Shown: positions 37,276 through 46,143 of the stretch, one piece after another | Position numbering within the stretch: the first letter of the stretch is position 1 | Layout: each line of letters opens with the position of its first letter | Origin: Duganella sp. Root336D2 | GTDB lineage: Bacteria; Pseudomonadota; Gammaproteobacteria; Burkholderiales; Burkholderiaceae_D | Assembly: GCF_001425005.1 (NCBI RefSeq) | Contig: NZ_LMDB01000039.1 | Span: 1-64,000 of the forward strand | Direction: 5' to 3' | Length of the DNA stretch: 64,000 bases | Program-made: the position numbers and the translations under genes | The notes under the pieces: generated by a model | The model's input: the letters and a program-made list of their open reading frames with translations, nothing else | The model's database searches: none | What the model was told of the DNA's origin: nothing

Positions 37276-37878
37276 ATGAAGAAAGCGATTTTGGCAGTTG
37301 TCCTGGGTAGCGTGGCGCTTGGTGCAATGGCACAGGAAACCCCTTGGCAGGTGCGCGCACGTGCCGTGCACATCAACCCTGCGGACAAGTCCGATCCGAT
37401 CCTCGGCGTGGGACCATCCGACCTCATCAGCGTCAGCAACAAGACCATTCCGGAAGTGGATATTTCATACTTCTTCACCCCAAATATTTCCGCCGAGCTG
37501 GTGCTGACCTATCCGCAGAAGCATGACGTGTACATTGATGGCGAGTCCATCGGTACCTTCAAGCACCTGCCGCCGACCCTGCTGGCGCAGTACCACTTCA
37601 TGCCGTCCGCCCAGTTCAGCCCGTACGTTGGCGTGGGTGTGAACTGGACCACCTTCTCCAAGAACAAGATGCTGGGCGGCCTGGGCAGCCTGGAGCATGA
37701 CAGCTTCGGCCTGGCCCTGCAGGCTGGCGTGGATTACAAGCTGGACAAGAACTGGTCGCTCAACCTGGACATCAAGAAAGTGCAGATCCGCAGCGACGTG
37801 CTGCTGGCGGGCGTGAAGGTCAGCAAGGTAAAGGTTGATCCTGTAATGCTGGGCGTGGGCGTAGGCTACCGCTTCTAA
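37276..37878 (+). CDS. ompW: OmpW-family outer-membrane beta-barrel protein
   Basis: 200 residues. The Sec signal peptide (KKAILAVVLGSVALGAMAQ) is followed by the OmpW start WQVRARAVHINPADKSDPI. An eight-stranded barrel pattern includes FTPNISAELVLTYPQKHDVY, LPPTLLAQYHFMP, YVGVGVNWT, and the barrel ends in GVGVGYRF with the terminal Phe needed for Bam-dependent assembly. OmpW barrels form small hydrophobic channels. It has an AGGCAGTG leader. The upstream FNR-type dyad is consistent with oxygen or redox control. Its stop overlaps the convergent DUF2244 gene by four bases. Confidence 0.93.
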   Translation: MKKAILAVVLGSVALGAMAQETPWQVRARAVHINPADKSDPILGVGPSDLISVSNKTIPEVDISYFFTPNISAELVLTYPQKHDVYIDGESIGTFKHLPPTLLAQYHFMPSAQFSPYVGVGVNWTTFSKNKMLGGLGSLEHDSFGLALQAGVDYKLDKNWSLNLDIKKVQIRSDVLLAGVKVSKVKVDPVMLGVGVGYRF

Positions 37879-38345
37879 TTGCTGAACAGTCCGCCCTGCA
37901 CTTCCGCGCGCAGCTCCTGGGCCAGCGCGCGGCGGCGCGGGTCGGTGGCGAAGTAGCCGATATCGACCGCCACGCCTTTCGATTCAAGGTGAATCAGGTC
38001 GCCATAGCGGGCCGGCATTTGCAGCCGCAGGAAGTAAAGTTCGAGCTGCGTCACGCTCATCTTGCCGGCGGAGACCTGTTCCACCAGCAGCTTGCCGTTG
38101 GCGAGCACGATGTGTTCATAGTCCGTGGCATGGCGAGCGAAGTAAAGGAAAGCGGCCGCCACGGCCGTCATCTCCAGCACGGTGAAGAAAAGCACCTGCC
38201 ACATGCCGATCAACACAAAGCCCGTTGCGACCGCAAACGAGAACAGGCACATCAAGGCATAAGCCATCCCCATCTGCTGGGGCGACAATGAGCAATTGCG
38301 CCGCAGAAGCCATTCCCTGCGTTCGCTGAGCAAGTCCCGGTTCAT
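37875..38345 (-). CDS. DUF2244 family membrane protein
   Basis: 156 residues from the ATG at 38345. The DUF2244 pattern is RNCSLSPQQMGMAYALMCLF with two membrane helices (about residues 25-45 and 50-70), then FARHATDYEHIVLANGKLLV and a soluble C-terminal part. DUF2244 proteins are often encoded near respiratory oxidases; their function is unknown. The upstream region carries a complex palindromic repeat that separates it from the kinase gene at 38397, so it probably has its own promoter. Confidence 0.8.
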   Translation of the reverse strand: MNRDLLSERREWLLRRNCSLSPQQMGMAYALMCLFSFAVATGFVLIGMWQVLFFTVLEMTAVAAAFLYFARHATDYEHIVLANGKLLVEQVSAGKMSVTQLELYFLRLQMPARYGDLIHLESKGVAVDIGYFATDPRRRALAQELRAEVQGGLFSN

Positions 38346-38378
38346 GAGACATTCTAGGCACAACTCGCTGCCAAAAGC

Positions 38379-38465
38379 AAAATGTCCACTTCGGGGTCAG
38401 GAAAGAATGTGGACATTTTCGCTAAGAATGTCCACATTCGTTCCTGACCCCCGGTTGGACATTTC
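38379..38465. repeat. REPIN-like nested palindrome, family B
   Basis: Two nested inverted repeats are visible. The outer arms are AAATGTCCACTTCGGGGTCA (from 38380) and TGACCCCCGGTTGGACATTT (to 38464). The inner arms are GAATGTGGACATT (38405-38417) and AATGTCCACATTC (38427-38439). This is the layout of a REPIN, two REP units in inverted orientation. The element contains the stop codon of the kinase gene at 38397-38399 and encodes its last residues. The arms match the single hairpin at 27877-27917. Confidence 0.8.
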
Positions 38466-39620
38466 GTCGGCGCGGGGCAAGGTGAAGATGAAGGTGGCGC
38501 CTTCGTTGGACTTGCTGCGGACCACGAGGGTGCCGCCGTGGGCCTCGGCGAGCTGGCGCGAGATGTAGAGGCCCAGGCCTAAGCCCGCGGGCATGCCTTC
38601 CATTTTGCCGCGCTCGAAGGGTTCGAAGATTTTCGGCAGCACCTCTTCGGGGATGCCGACGCCCTGGTCGATCACTTCGATGCGGGCATTCTCGCTGTCG
38701 GCATGCAGGCGTACGTCGACCGGCTTGCCGCCGCCGTAGCGCAGGGCGTTGTTGATCAGGTTGACGATTACCTGCTCCACGCGGAATTCATCCCAGCACC
38801 CGGCTACCGGCTGCACGATCGACAGTCGTAGTTCGCTCTGCATGTCGGCGGCGTGGTGCGACAGGTCGCCGACGATGCGCTGCAAGAGCGCTTCCAGGTC
38901 GACGCGTGCGGGGCGGATCGAGAGCTTGCCGGCGCGGATGCGCGATACATCGAGCATGTCGTCGATCAGGCGCACCATGGCGTGGATCTGGCGCATGTCG
39001 CGCGCCACCATGCGTTCCAGCTGCTCCGGCGCGAAGTGGTCCATGTTGCCGCGCTCGAGCTGCAGCTTGCGCATCTGCGCTTCCAGGTAGAGGGTGTTCA
39101 GCGGCGTGCGCAGTTCGTGCGCCACCATCGACATGAACTGGTCGCGCATTTCCAGCGCGCGCTGCAGCTCCTGCTGTACGGCGTTCAGTTCACGCACCGT
39201 GGCTTCGCGCTGTTCAACGATCTGCCGAACTTCCTGCTTTTGCCGGTACAGGTCGACGAAGACATTCACCTTGCTTTTCACCGCATCCGAATCCAGCGGC
39301 TTGTAGAGGAAGTCGACCGCGCCTGCTTCATAGCCTTTGAAGGCGTAGTTCAACTCCCTGCCGGCGGCGCTGACGAAGACGATGGGGATGTGGCGGGTCT
39401 TGCCGGTGCCGCGCATCAGCTCCGCCAGTTCAAAGCCGTCCATGCCGGGCATCTGCACGTCCACGATGGCGAGGGCGAATTCGTGTTCCAGCAGCAGGGC
39501 CAGCGCTTCTTCGCCGTTGCGGGCCTGGTAGATGACGCGGTCATCGGCGCGCACCAGGGCATTCAGGGCGCGCAGGTTTTCCGGCAGGTCGTCCACCAGC
39601 AGTACATTGGTCGGTTCCAT
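38397..39620 (-). CDS. Receiver-histidine kinase fusion protein
   Basis: 407 residues. The N-terminal receiver domain has phospho-acceptor Asp54 in AIVDVQMPGMDGFELAE. A coiled-coil linker leads to HisKA with His167 in VAHELRTPLN and to an HATPase_c domain (NLINNALRYGGG, DQGVGIPEEVLPKIFEPFER, GLGLGLYISRQLAEAHGG). There is no membrane segment, so it is cytoplasmic and probably takes phosphate from, or controls, the upstream hybrid kinase. The last about 20 residues (ending NVDILSENVHILS) are encoded by a REPIN-like element and are unlikely to belong to the domain. The ATG overlaps the cheB stop. It is the fourth gene of the signalling operon. Confidence 0.9.
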   Translation of the reverse strand: MEPTNVLLVDDLPENLRALNALVRADDRVIYQARNGEEALALLLEHEFALAIVDVQMPGMDGFELAELMRGTGKTRHIPIVFVSAAGRELNYAFKGYEAGAVDFLYKPLDSDAVKSKVNVFVDLYRQKQEVRQIVEQREATVRELNAVQQELQRALEMRDQFMSMVAHELRTPLNTLYLEAQMRKLQLERGNMDHFAPEQLERMVARDMRQIHAMVRLIDDMLDVSRIRAGKLSIRPARVDLEALLQRIVGDLSHHAADMQSELRLSIVQPVAGCWDEFRVEQVIVNLINNALRYGGGKPVDVRLHADSENARIEVIDQGVGIPEEVLPKIFEPFERGKMEGMPAGLGLGLYISRQLAEAHGGTLVVRSKSNEGATFIFTLPRADEMSNRGSGTNVDILSENVHILS

Positions 39621-40225
39621 CAGTGCGTCTCCAGCATCAACAACAATTGCTTGATCTGCTCAAGCGGCAGCACCAGGTCGGGAGCGCGGGCGTTGATCGC
39701 CTCCTGCGGCATGGTTGCAATTTCTGCTTCGTTCGGGTCCTGTACGACCGTCAGGCCGCCGGCCCTGCCAATGGCCGCCATGCCCGCTGCGCCGTCTTCA
39801 TTGGCGCCCGTCAGCAATACGCCTGCCAGGCCGGCGCCGTAGGCGTCGGCCGCCGTCTCCATGGTGATGTCGATGGCGGGCCGGGTGAAATGCAGGGGGG
39901 CGTCGCAACTCAGCGAGAAGCTGCGGTCGTTCTCGAGCAGCAGGTGGTAACCAGCCGGTGCAAAATAGAGAGTACCTGGAATTACGTCCTCCTTGTCGCC
40001 CGCTTCGCGTACGGGTAGCGCGACCTTTTGCTGGAATACCTCCACCAGCTGGTTTTGCCTACCACTCTTTACGTGAAGCACGACGACTATCGGTAAGCGA
40101 TAACCGCGCGGCAGCGCCGGCAGCATCTGCAACAACGCATTCACACCGCCGGCCGACGCGCCGATCACGACCGCCTCCGTGGTGCGGCCTTGCACAGCCA
40201 GTTCCAGCGAAGGGTCGGTTTGCAT
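39620..40225 (-). CDS. cheB: Receiver-less CheB methylesterase
   Basis: 201 residues consisting only of the CheB catalytic domain. The Ser-His-Asp triad is visible: Ser24 in IGASAGGVNAL, His51 in VVVLHVKSG and Asp144 in LTGANEDGAAGM. Chemotaxis CheB normally carries a receiver domain; here the receiver may be supplied by the kinases encoded on either side. No methyl-accepting receptor is encoded nearby, so its substrate may be a protein outside classical chemotaxis. It is coupled by one-base overlaps with cheR and the downstream kinase gene. Confidence 0.92.
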   Translation of the reverse strand: MQTDPSLELAVQGRTTEAVVIGASAGGVNALLQMLPALPRGYRLPIVVVLHVKSGRQNQLVEVFQQKVALPVREAGDKEDVIPGTLYFAPAGYHLLLENDRSFSLSCDAPLHFTRPAIDITMETAADAYGAGLAGVLLTGANEDGAAGMAAIGRAGGLTVVQDPNEAEIATMPQEAINARAPDLVLPLEQIKQLLLMLETH

Positions 40226-41055
40226 TATTTTTTCCTGAACAGGCGATCGCGCCTGGCGAGCACTTCAAACCTCGGTCCATAGGCGGAGAAGTCGATGCTC
40301 TCCTTGCTCCCCAAACCCAGGAAGCCGCGGTGGCATAGCGACTCGTGGAACAGCCCGAGCGCCCTCTCCTGCAACTTCTTGTTGAAGTAGATCATCACGT
40401 TGCGACAGCTGATGAATTGGGTTTCGGCGAACACCGAATCGGTGGCCAGGCTATGGTCGGCGAACGTGACGTTCTCGCACAGCGAGCGGTCGAACAGGGC
40501 GGCGTTGTAAGCGGCCGTGTAATAGTCGGAGAAGGCGCGCTTGCCGCCTGCCGCCTGGTAGTTGGCGGTGTAGGTGCGCATGTTCTCCAGCGGAAAAACG
40601 CCCTTCTTGGCCTTCTCCAGCGATTGCGGGTTGATGTCGGTGGCGTAGATGATGCTGCGCTCCAGCAGGCCTTCTTCCTTCAGCAGGATGGCGAGTGAGA
40701 ACACTTCTTCGCCGGTGCTGCAGCCGGCCACCCAGATCTTCAGCGAGGGGTAGGTGCCCAGTACGGGCATCACGTGCTCGCGCAGGCCGATGTAGTAGGT
40801 TGGGTCGCGGAACATTTCCGTGACGGGTATCGTCAGGTATTGCAGCAGCTGGCTGAAGGCGCTGGCTTCATGCAATACACGCGACTGCAATTGCGAAACG
40901 GTGGCGCAGCCCATTTCGCTCATGGCGTGCAGCACGCGGCGTTTTTGCGAGGCGCTGGTGTAGTCGCGGAAGTCGTAGCTGTAGCGCAGGAAGATCGCTT
41001 CCATCAACATGCGCAGCTCGATTTCGACGCTGCTGATAGGCGCCCCGTCGCTCAT
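40225..41055 (-). CDS. cheR: CheR-type protein-glutamate methyltransferase
   Basis: 276 residues from the ATG at 41055. The all-helical CheR N-terminal domain (SYDFRDYTSASQKRRVLHAM) is followed by the SAM-binding domain: TIPVTEMFRDP, KIWVAGCSTGEEVFSLAILL, IIYATDINPQSLEKAKKG, SCRNVMIYF. It is full length. With CheB it forms a methylation/demethylation pair embedded between two histidine-kinase genes. The start shares a base with the stop of the large hybrid kinase. Confidence 0.93.
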   Translation of the reverse strand: MSDGAPISSVEIELRMLMEAIFLRYSYDFRDYTSASQKRRVLHAMSEMGCATVSQLQSRVLHEASAFSQLLQYLTIPVTEMFRDPTYYIGLREHVMPVLGTYPSLKIWVAGCSTGEEVFSLAILLKEEGLLERSIIYATDINPQSLEKAKKGVFPLENMRTYTANYQAAGGKRAFSDYYTAAYNAALFDRSLCENVTFADHSLATDSVFAETQFISCRNVMIYFNKKLQERALGLFHESLCHRGFLGLGSKESIDFSAYGPRFEVLARRDRLFRKK

Positions 41056-44000
41056 CACACCGTGTCCATGGCTGGCATCCACACCCGCAGCAACGAGTAC
41101 AGGCGGGACAGGTCGATCGGCTTGGCCAGGTAATCGTTGGCGCCGGCGGCCAGGCATTGCTCCTGGTCGTCCTTCATGGCCTTGGCGGTGATGGCAATCA
41201 CCGGCATGCGGACGAAGCGCGGGTCGGCGCGCAGGCGGCGCGTGGCTTCCAGGCCGTCCATGCCGGGCATCATGATGTCCATCAGCACCAGGTCGATGTC
41301 GGGCACGGTGTCGAGCTTGTCGAGGGCTTCGTGGCCATTGCGGGCGATTTCCACCAGGGCTCCCTTTTGCTCGATGGCGCTGGTCAGGGAGAAGATGTTG
41401 CGCACGTCGTCATCCACCAGCAGGATGCGGCGGCCTTCGAACACGCGGTCGCGGCTGCGTACCGCCTTCAGCATGGTTTGCCGCTCGCTGGAGAGCTGGG
41501 ACTCGACCTTGTGCAGGAACAGCGTCACTTCGTCCAGCAGGCGCTCGGGCGAACGGGCGCCCTTGATGATGATGGAGCGCGAGTATTTCGACAGCTCGGT
41601 TTCTTCGGCGCGCGTCATGTTGCGTCCAGTATAGACAATCACTGGCGGGAAGCTGGCGATTTCCTGCTGGGACATCTGTTGCAGCAGTTCGCTGCCCTGC
41701 ATGTCGGGCAATTTCAGGTCCATCACCATGCAGTCGAAGACGGTAGCGCGCAGCTGTTCCAGCGCTTCGGCGCCGCTGGCGACTGCGGTAATGTCGATGT
41801 CTTCGTCTTCGATCAGCTTGACCATGCTTTCGCGCTGGCGTTCGTCGTCTTCCACCAGCAGGATGTGCTTGATCTTTTGCGTGAAGCGGCGTTCCAGGCG
41901 GTCGAAGGCGGCCAGCAGTTCCTCGCGCCCGGCGGGTTTGCGGACGTAGCCGACGGCGCCCAGGTGCAGGGCTGCCTCGCCGTTGTCGGTGCCGCTGATC
42001 ACGTGCACCGGGATGTGGCGGGTCTGCGGGTTGTCCTTCAACATCTGCAGCACCGACAGGCCGGAGCGGTCGGGCAGGCGGATGTCGAGCATCACGGCCT
42101 GCGGCTGCTGCTCCTGGGCGAGTTGCAGGCCTTCTTCGGCGGTGAATGCGGCCAGGGCGCGGTAGCTGGCTTCATGCGCTAGGTCGTACAGGATGCGGGC
42201 GAAGGCGGGGTCGTCCTCGATGATCAGGACTTTGCGTTCCGGCGGGGCGGCGGCGCTGCGGTCGTCTTCGAAAGGGCGCAGTGCATTGCCGGCGCCATCG
42301 GCGGCCGGCAATGGATCGCTCGCGGGCGGCGGGTCCGCCGGCATGGCGGACGGGACGGAAAATACCGTGCTGGACGGCAGCTCGTCCTGCGGCGCGGCGA
42401 CCGCCCATTGCGTCGGCAGCAGCAGGGTGAACGTGCTGCCCTGCCCTTCAACGCTGGACAGCTCGACCTCACCGCCCAGCAGCCGGGCCAGGTCGCGCGA
42501 AATCGACAGTCCCAGGCCGGTCCCGCCGAAGCGCCGGCTTGGCGTGCCATCGCCCTGCTGGAAGGCGTCGAAGATCGCACCCTGCTGCTCCGCCCGAACG
42601 CCAACGCCGGTATCAATCACTGCAAAGCGCAGCAAGCCTGCTTCGCCCGGCGACACGCGCAGGATTACCTTGCCGCGATCAGTGAATTTGACCGCATTGG
42701 ACAACAGGTTCTTGAGGATCTGCTCCAGCCGCTGCCGGTCGGTATAGATCTTCTCCGGCAAGCCTGGCAAAAGATCAATGACGAACTCAAGGTGCTTTTC
42801 CTGCGCCAACGGTGCAAATACTGCCTGCAGGTTATCGATCATCAGCTGCAGCACCACATCTTCCGGCGCCAGTTCCAGCTTGCCCGCCTCCACCTTGGAG
42901 ATGTCGAGGATATCGTTGATCAGCGCCAGCAGGTCATTGCCGGCGTTGTAGATGGTTTGCGCAAACCGCACCTGCTCCTCGTCCAGGTTGCCCTGCGCGT
43001 TATCGGCCAGCAGCTTGGCCAGGATCAGGGAACTGTTCAAGGGCGTGCGCAGCTCGTGCGACATATTCGCCAGGAATTGCGATTTGTATTCGCTGGCCCG
43101 TTCCAGGTCGCGCGCGCGTGCTTCCACATCGACCCGCGCTGCCGCCAGCGCGGCATTGCGCTGGTCCAGCATCTCCGCCTGGGTTGCCAGTTTTTCGTTG
43201 CTCTGCTCCAGCTCCAGCTTCTGCATTTCCAGGCTGGTCCGCGATCGCTCCAGTACGCGCGATTGCTCTTCCAGTTCCTCGTTGGCGGTGCGCAGCTCCT
43301 CCTGCTGTACCTGCATCTCCTCGTTCAGCGACTGGGTTTCCACCAGCACCTCGCCCAGGCGCTGGCGCGCGACCGTGGCCTCGATCGCCATGCCGATATT
43401 CGCCGCTACCAGTTCGAGGAAGTCCAGCTCACGCCGCCCCGCTTCGCGCATGAAGCCCAGCTCCACCACGCCGTTCACGCGGCCATCGCTGTGCACCGGC
43501 ACCAGCACCAGTTGATGGGGCATGCCATCGCCCAGCGAGGAGGTCACCTTGATGTACCCTTCCGGCAGTTGTCCCAGGTGCACCGCGCGCCGGCTGCGCG
43601 CCGCCTGCCCCACCAATCCTTCGCCGGGCAGCAGTTGGCGCCCCCTCGCTTCGTCTTCCTGGCTGAAGCCATACGCCGCCGTGCGTTCCAGCGAGCCGTC
43701 CGGCTTCACCACATAGAACGAGGCGACCGCCACATCCAGGTAGCGCGCCATGAACTGCAGCAGCGTTGACGACAGCAGCGGCAGCGTCATCTGCCCGATG
43801 CCCTGCTCGGCCAACTGGCTCTGGCCTTCGCGCAGCCAGGCCTGGTGCTGCAGCTGGTAGGCATGCGTGTGCTGCTCCTGCAATGCGTCGCGGTACACCG
43901 CCGACAGCCGCAGCAGATCGCGCCGCCCGAGCCAGGCCAGCAGGCAGCTGACCGTCAGGCTCACTGCCAGGAAGATCGCCACCGTCCAGAAGCCCACCAC

Positions 44001-44543
44001 GCGTACCGCTTCACCGCGCGTGGCCCTCTGGCGCTCCTCGTGCTCTATGAAGGCCCGGAATTGTTCTCGCAACCCGTCGAACGGTATCTTTCCCATTCCG
44101 GCGCGCACCATGCCGAGGTAATCGCCCTGCTGGCGGCGGGCGGCGATCATCTGCTCCGCGGCGCGCAGCCATGCCTGGTGCTGGGCGCGGATGTGCTTCA
44201 GGCGTTCCACCTGCGTCGAGTCATCCGACACGATATTGGACAGGAAATCGGTCGCCGCTTCAAAGCGCGGCCGGGCCGCGACGTAGGGCGTGAGGAATGC
44301 GTCATCCCCGGTCAGCAGGTAGCCGCGCATGCCGCTTTCCATATCGACCGCCAGTTTGCGCAATTCCTGCGCATTGCCGATCGCGCGTTCGGTGGATTCC
44401 ACTGCGCTCCAGGTACTCATCAGGTAGGCGAACAGCACGACGAAAATGCCGGCAGCAACAATCCCGCCAAGCAGCGGGATCTTCACGTTGCGGTTAAGGA
44501 TGCGGCGAAAACCCTGGTCGTCGATGGTCGAACTTCTTTGCAT
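41055..44543 (-). CDS. Hybrid histidine kinase with CHASE3, GAF and three receiver domains
   Basis: 1162 residues from the ATG at 44543. Order: membrane helix about 20-42; periplasmic CHASE3 domain (NAQELRKLAVDMESGMRGYL); second helix about 185-208; GAF domain about 260-395; coiled coil about 400-490; HisKA with FLANMSHELRTPLN; HATPase_c (GLGLSISRDLARLLGGEVEL). Three receivers follow: one with VMLDIRLPDRSG, one with MVMDLKLPDMQG and one with VLMDIMMPGMDG. It starts the operon kinase-cheR-cheB-kinase. The periplasmic part senses an unknown cue; three receivers suggest a branched phosphorelay. No output regulator with a DNA-binding domain is encoded here. Confidence 0.92.
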   Translation of the reverse strand: MQRSSTIDDQGFRRILNRNVKIPLLGGIVAAGIFVVLFAYLMSTWSAVESTERAIGNAQELRKLAVDMESGMRGYLLTGDDAFLTPYVAARPRFEAATDFLSNIVSDDSTQVERLKHIRAQHQAWLRAAEQMIAARRQQGDYLGMVRAGMGKIPFDGLREQFRAFIEHEERQRATRGEAVRVVGFWTVAIFLAVSLTVSCLLAWLGRRDLLRLSAVYRDALQEQHTHAYQLQHQAWLREGQSQLAEQGIGQMTLPLLSSTLLQFMARYLDVAVASFYVVKPDGSLERTAAYGFSQEDEARGRQLLPGEGLVGQAARSRRAVHLGQLPEGYIKVTSSLGDGMPHQLVLVPVHSDGRVNGVVELGFMREAGRRELDFLELVAANIGMAIEATVARQRLGEVLVETQSLNEEMQVQQEELRTANEELEEQSRVLERSRTSLEMQKLELEQSNEKLATQAEMLDQRNAALAAARVDVEARARDLERASEYKSQFLANMSHELRTPLNSSLILAKLLADNAQGNLDEEQVRFAQTIYNAGNDLLALINDILDISKVEAGKLELAPEDVVLQLMIDNLQAVFAPLAQEKHLEFVIDLLPGLPEKIYTDRQRLEQILKNLLSNAVKFTDRGKVILRVSPGEAGLLRFAVIDTGVGVRAEQQGAIFDAFQQGDGTPSRRFGGTGLGLSISRDLARLLGGEVELSSVEGQGSTFTLLLPTQWAVAAPQDELPSSTVFSVPSAMPADPPPASDPLPAADGAGNALRPFEDDRSAAAPPERKVLIIEDDPAFARILYDLAHEASYRALAAFTAEEGLQLAQEQQPQAVMLDIRLPDRSGLSVLQMLKDNPQTRHIPVHVISGTDNGEAALHLGAVGYVRKPAGREELLAAFDRLERRFTQKIKHILLVEDDERQRESMVKLIEDEDIDITAVASGAEALEQLRATVFDCMVMDLKLPDMQGSELLQQMSQQEIASFPPVIVYTGRNMTRAEETELSKYSRSIIIKGARSPERLLDEVTLFLHKVESQLSSERQTMLKAVRSRDRVFEGRRILLVDDDVRNIFSLTSAIEQKGALVEIARNGHEALDKLDTVPDIDLVLMDIMMPGMDGLEATRRLRADPRFVRMPVIAITAKAMKDDQEQCLAAGANDYLAKPIDLSRLYSLLRVWMPAMDTV

Positions 44544-44658
44544 TGAATTGGTCGGACAGGCATCGGGAATATCCCAGTGTACCCCTACGGCGGAGCTTGC
44601 GCGGCAATCGTGCGCGGGGGCTATAATTGCTTTCAAACCAATCACTCCCTATCGCCCA

Positions 44659-45096
44659 ATGCGCAAGATCCTGATTGTAGTGCCGCTGTTTTTGCTGGCT
44701 GGCTGCGTTAATGATTCCGCAACCTTCTATGCGGACGGCACGCGCGAACACACGCTGACCGTGCGGCGGCAGCAGGAGTTTTTCTGGAAGGAAGATGCGC
44801 AGTACACGCTGATGGCGGCGCGCCTGCCGGAATGCCAGCGTGCGATTTCCTTGGGCGAGATGCCGCTGGAAGGGTTGGAGTTCGAACTGTTCGCCAGTGG
44901 CGATAACGTCTGGAGCCTGCGCGCCGGGAAGTATGTGTGGCAGGTGGAGACACAGGGCTGCACCCTGGTCGCCGAAGGCGGCAATACCGCCGCCACCGGC
45001 ACCAGGCTCGGGACCTACACAGCGGAGAGCAAGAAGTCGAAGATGCGCTTCGATGCGGAGGCCACCCCGGCCCCTGCGGCGCCTCCGCCGCAATAG
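44659..45096 (+). CDS. Hypothetical lipoprotein
   Basis: 145 residues. The lipobox LLAGC at about residues 12-16 (RKILIVVPLFLLAGCVNDSA) predicts a lipid anchor. The mature part has two further cysteines (PECQ, QGCTLV) that could form a disulfide, and a Pro/Ala-rich tail (ATPAPAAPPPQ). I do not recognise a family. It is divergent from the large kinase gene, with 115 bases between the start codons. The plausible composition and signal peptide support a real gene. Confidence 0.7.
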   Translation: MRKILIVVPLFLLAGCVNDSATFYADGTREHTLTVRRQQEFFWKEDAQYTLMAARLPECQRAISLGEMPLEGLEFELFASGDNVWSLRAGKYVWQVETQGCTLVAEGGNTAATGTRLGTYTAESKKSKMRFDAEATPAPAAPPPQ

Positions 45097-45099
45097 GCA

Positions 45100-46035
45100 T
45101 CAGCCGATATCCACCACCACCTTGCCGCCTCCCGCCGCGGCATGCGCCTGGTTCACTTCTGCGAGCGCGAAGCGTCCAGGATTCAGCTGCACTTTCAGCT
45201 TGCCGGCATCGACCAGCCGCGCCGCTTCGCGCAGGATGGCGCCGTGTGCAGCCCGGCCTTTGCCGGACAACAGCGGCAGCAAGGTAAAGACGCCCGAATA
45301 AGTTGCCGCCCGGAACGATAAGGGCGCCAGGGCATGCGTCCCCCAGCCAAGGCTGCTCACCACGTGCCCGCCATACTGGCGCGCGGCGCGGAACGATGCG
45401 TCCAGCACTTCGCCGCCTACCGTGTCATACACGATATCGAATTCTTCCCCTTCCGCCTGCTCGATGAAGCGGGCGCCCATGGCTTCGATCAGTTCACGCT
45501 GGGCAGGCCGCCCGGTGGCCGATACGACCGCCCCGTGCGCCAGCGCCAGCTGCACGGCCATGCGGCCAACGCCGCCGGCGCCGCCCTGCACCAGCACTGA
45601 ATCGCCGGCCTTCACGCGAGCGCGGTCCACCAGACCTTCCCAGGCGGTGATGAAGACCAGGGGCAGCGCCGCTGCCTCGCGCAGGCTGATGCTGCGCGGC
45701 GCCAGCGCCAGCAGGCTGGCATCGACCGCAGCATATTCCGCCAACGAACCCTGCACGCCGCCGACGCCGCCCGTCATGCCAAAGACCGCGTCGCCTGGCG
45801 CAAAGCCGCTCACGTCCGGCCCGACTGCTTCCACCGCGCCCGCCATATCAATGCCCAGCACTGCCGGCAGCGGCATGCGCGCATGCCCGGCCTGGCCTGC
45901 GGCGATCTTCAGGTCGAGCGGGTTGACGCCGCTGGCGTGGATGCGCACCAGCACCTGCCCCGCCGCCGGTGAGGGCTTGGCAATCTCGCCGAGGATCAAT
46001 GGCTTGCCGGCGGCTTCGAGAATCATGGCTTTCAT
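45100..46035 (-). CDS. Zinc-independent medium-chain quinone/NADPH oxidoreductase
   Basis: 311 residues of the MDR superfamily, quinone oxidoreductase type. GroES-like N-terminus: GQVLVRIHASGVNPLDLKI, LGIDMAGAVEAVG. Rossmann domain with VLVQGGAGGVGRMAVQLALA near residue 145. The structural-zinc cysteine cluster of alcohol dehydrogenases is absent. It likely reduces quinones or activated alkenes with NADPH. The ATG at 46035 has an AAGGA leader. It is divergent from a LysR regulator with a palindrome between them, the usual regulator-target pair. Confidence 0.88.
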   Translation of the reverse strand: MKAMILEAAGKPLILGEIAKPSPAAGQVLVRIHASGVNPLDLKIAAGQAGHARMPLPAVLGIDMAGAVEAVGPDVSGFAPGDAVFGMTGGVGGVQGSLAEYAAVDASLLALAPRSISLREAAALPLVFITAWEGLVDRARVKAGDSVLVQGGAGGVGRMAVQLALAHGAVVSATGRPAQRELIEAMGARFIEQAEGEEFDIVYDTVGGEVLDASFRAARQYGGHVVSSLGWGTHALAPLSFRAATYSGVFTLLPLLSGKGRAAHGAILREAARLVDAGKLKVQLNPGRFALAEVNQAHAAAGGGKVVVDIG

Positions 46036-46117
46036 TTCAAGGACTCCTGTGGGTTTCAATGCATGCCAGTGTAGGCAGTGCAAGCCGCGGGAAAAATGGG
46101 GCCCGGCTGAAAACGGG

Positions 46118-46134
46118 ATCCACGAATTGTGGAT
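46118..46134. promoter_or_regulatory. LysR-type binding palindrome between oxidoreductase and regulator
   Basis: ATCCAC-GAATT-GTGGAT is a perfect dyad ten bases before the LysR ATG. Its position suits autorepression of the regulator and control of the divergent oxidoreductase gene. Binding is inferred from the common arrangement of LysR pairs. Confidence 0.5.
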
Positions 46135-46143
46135 AATGGCAGC

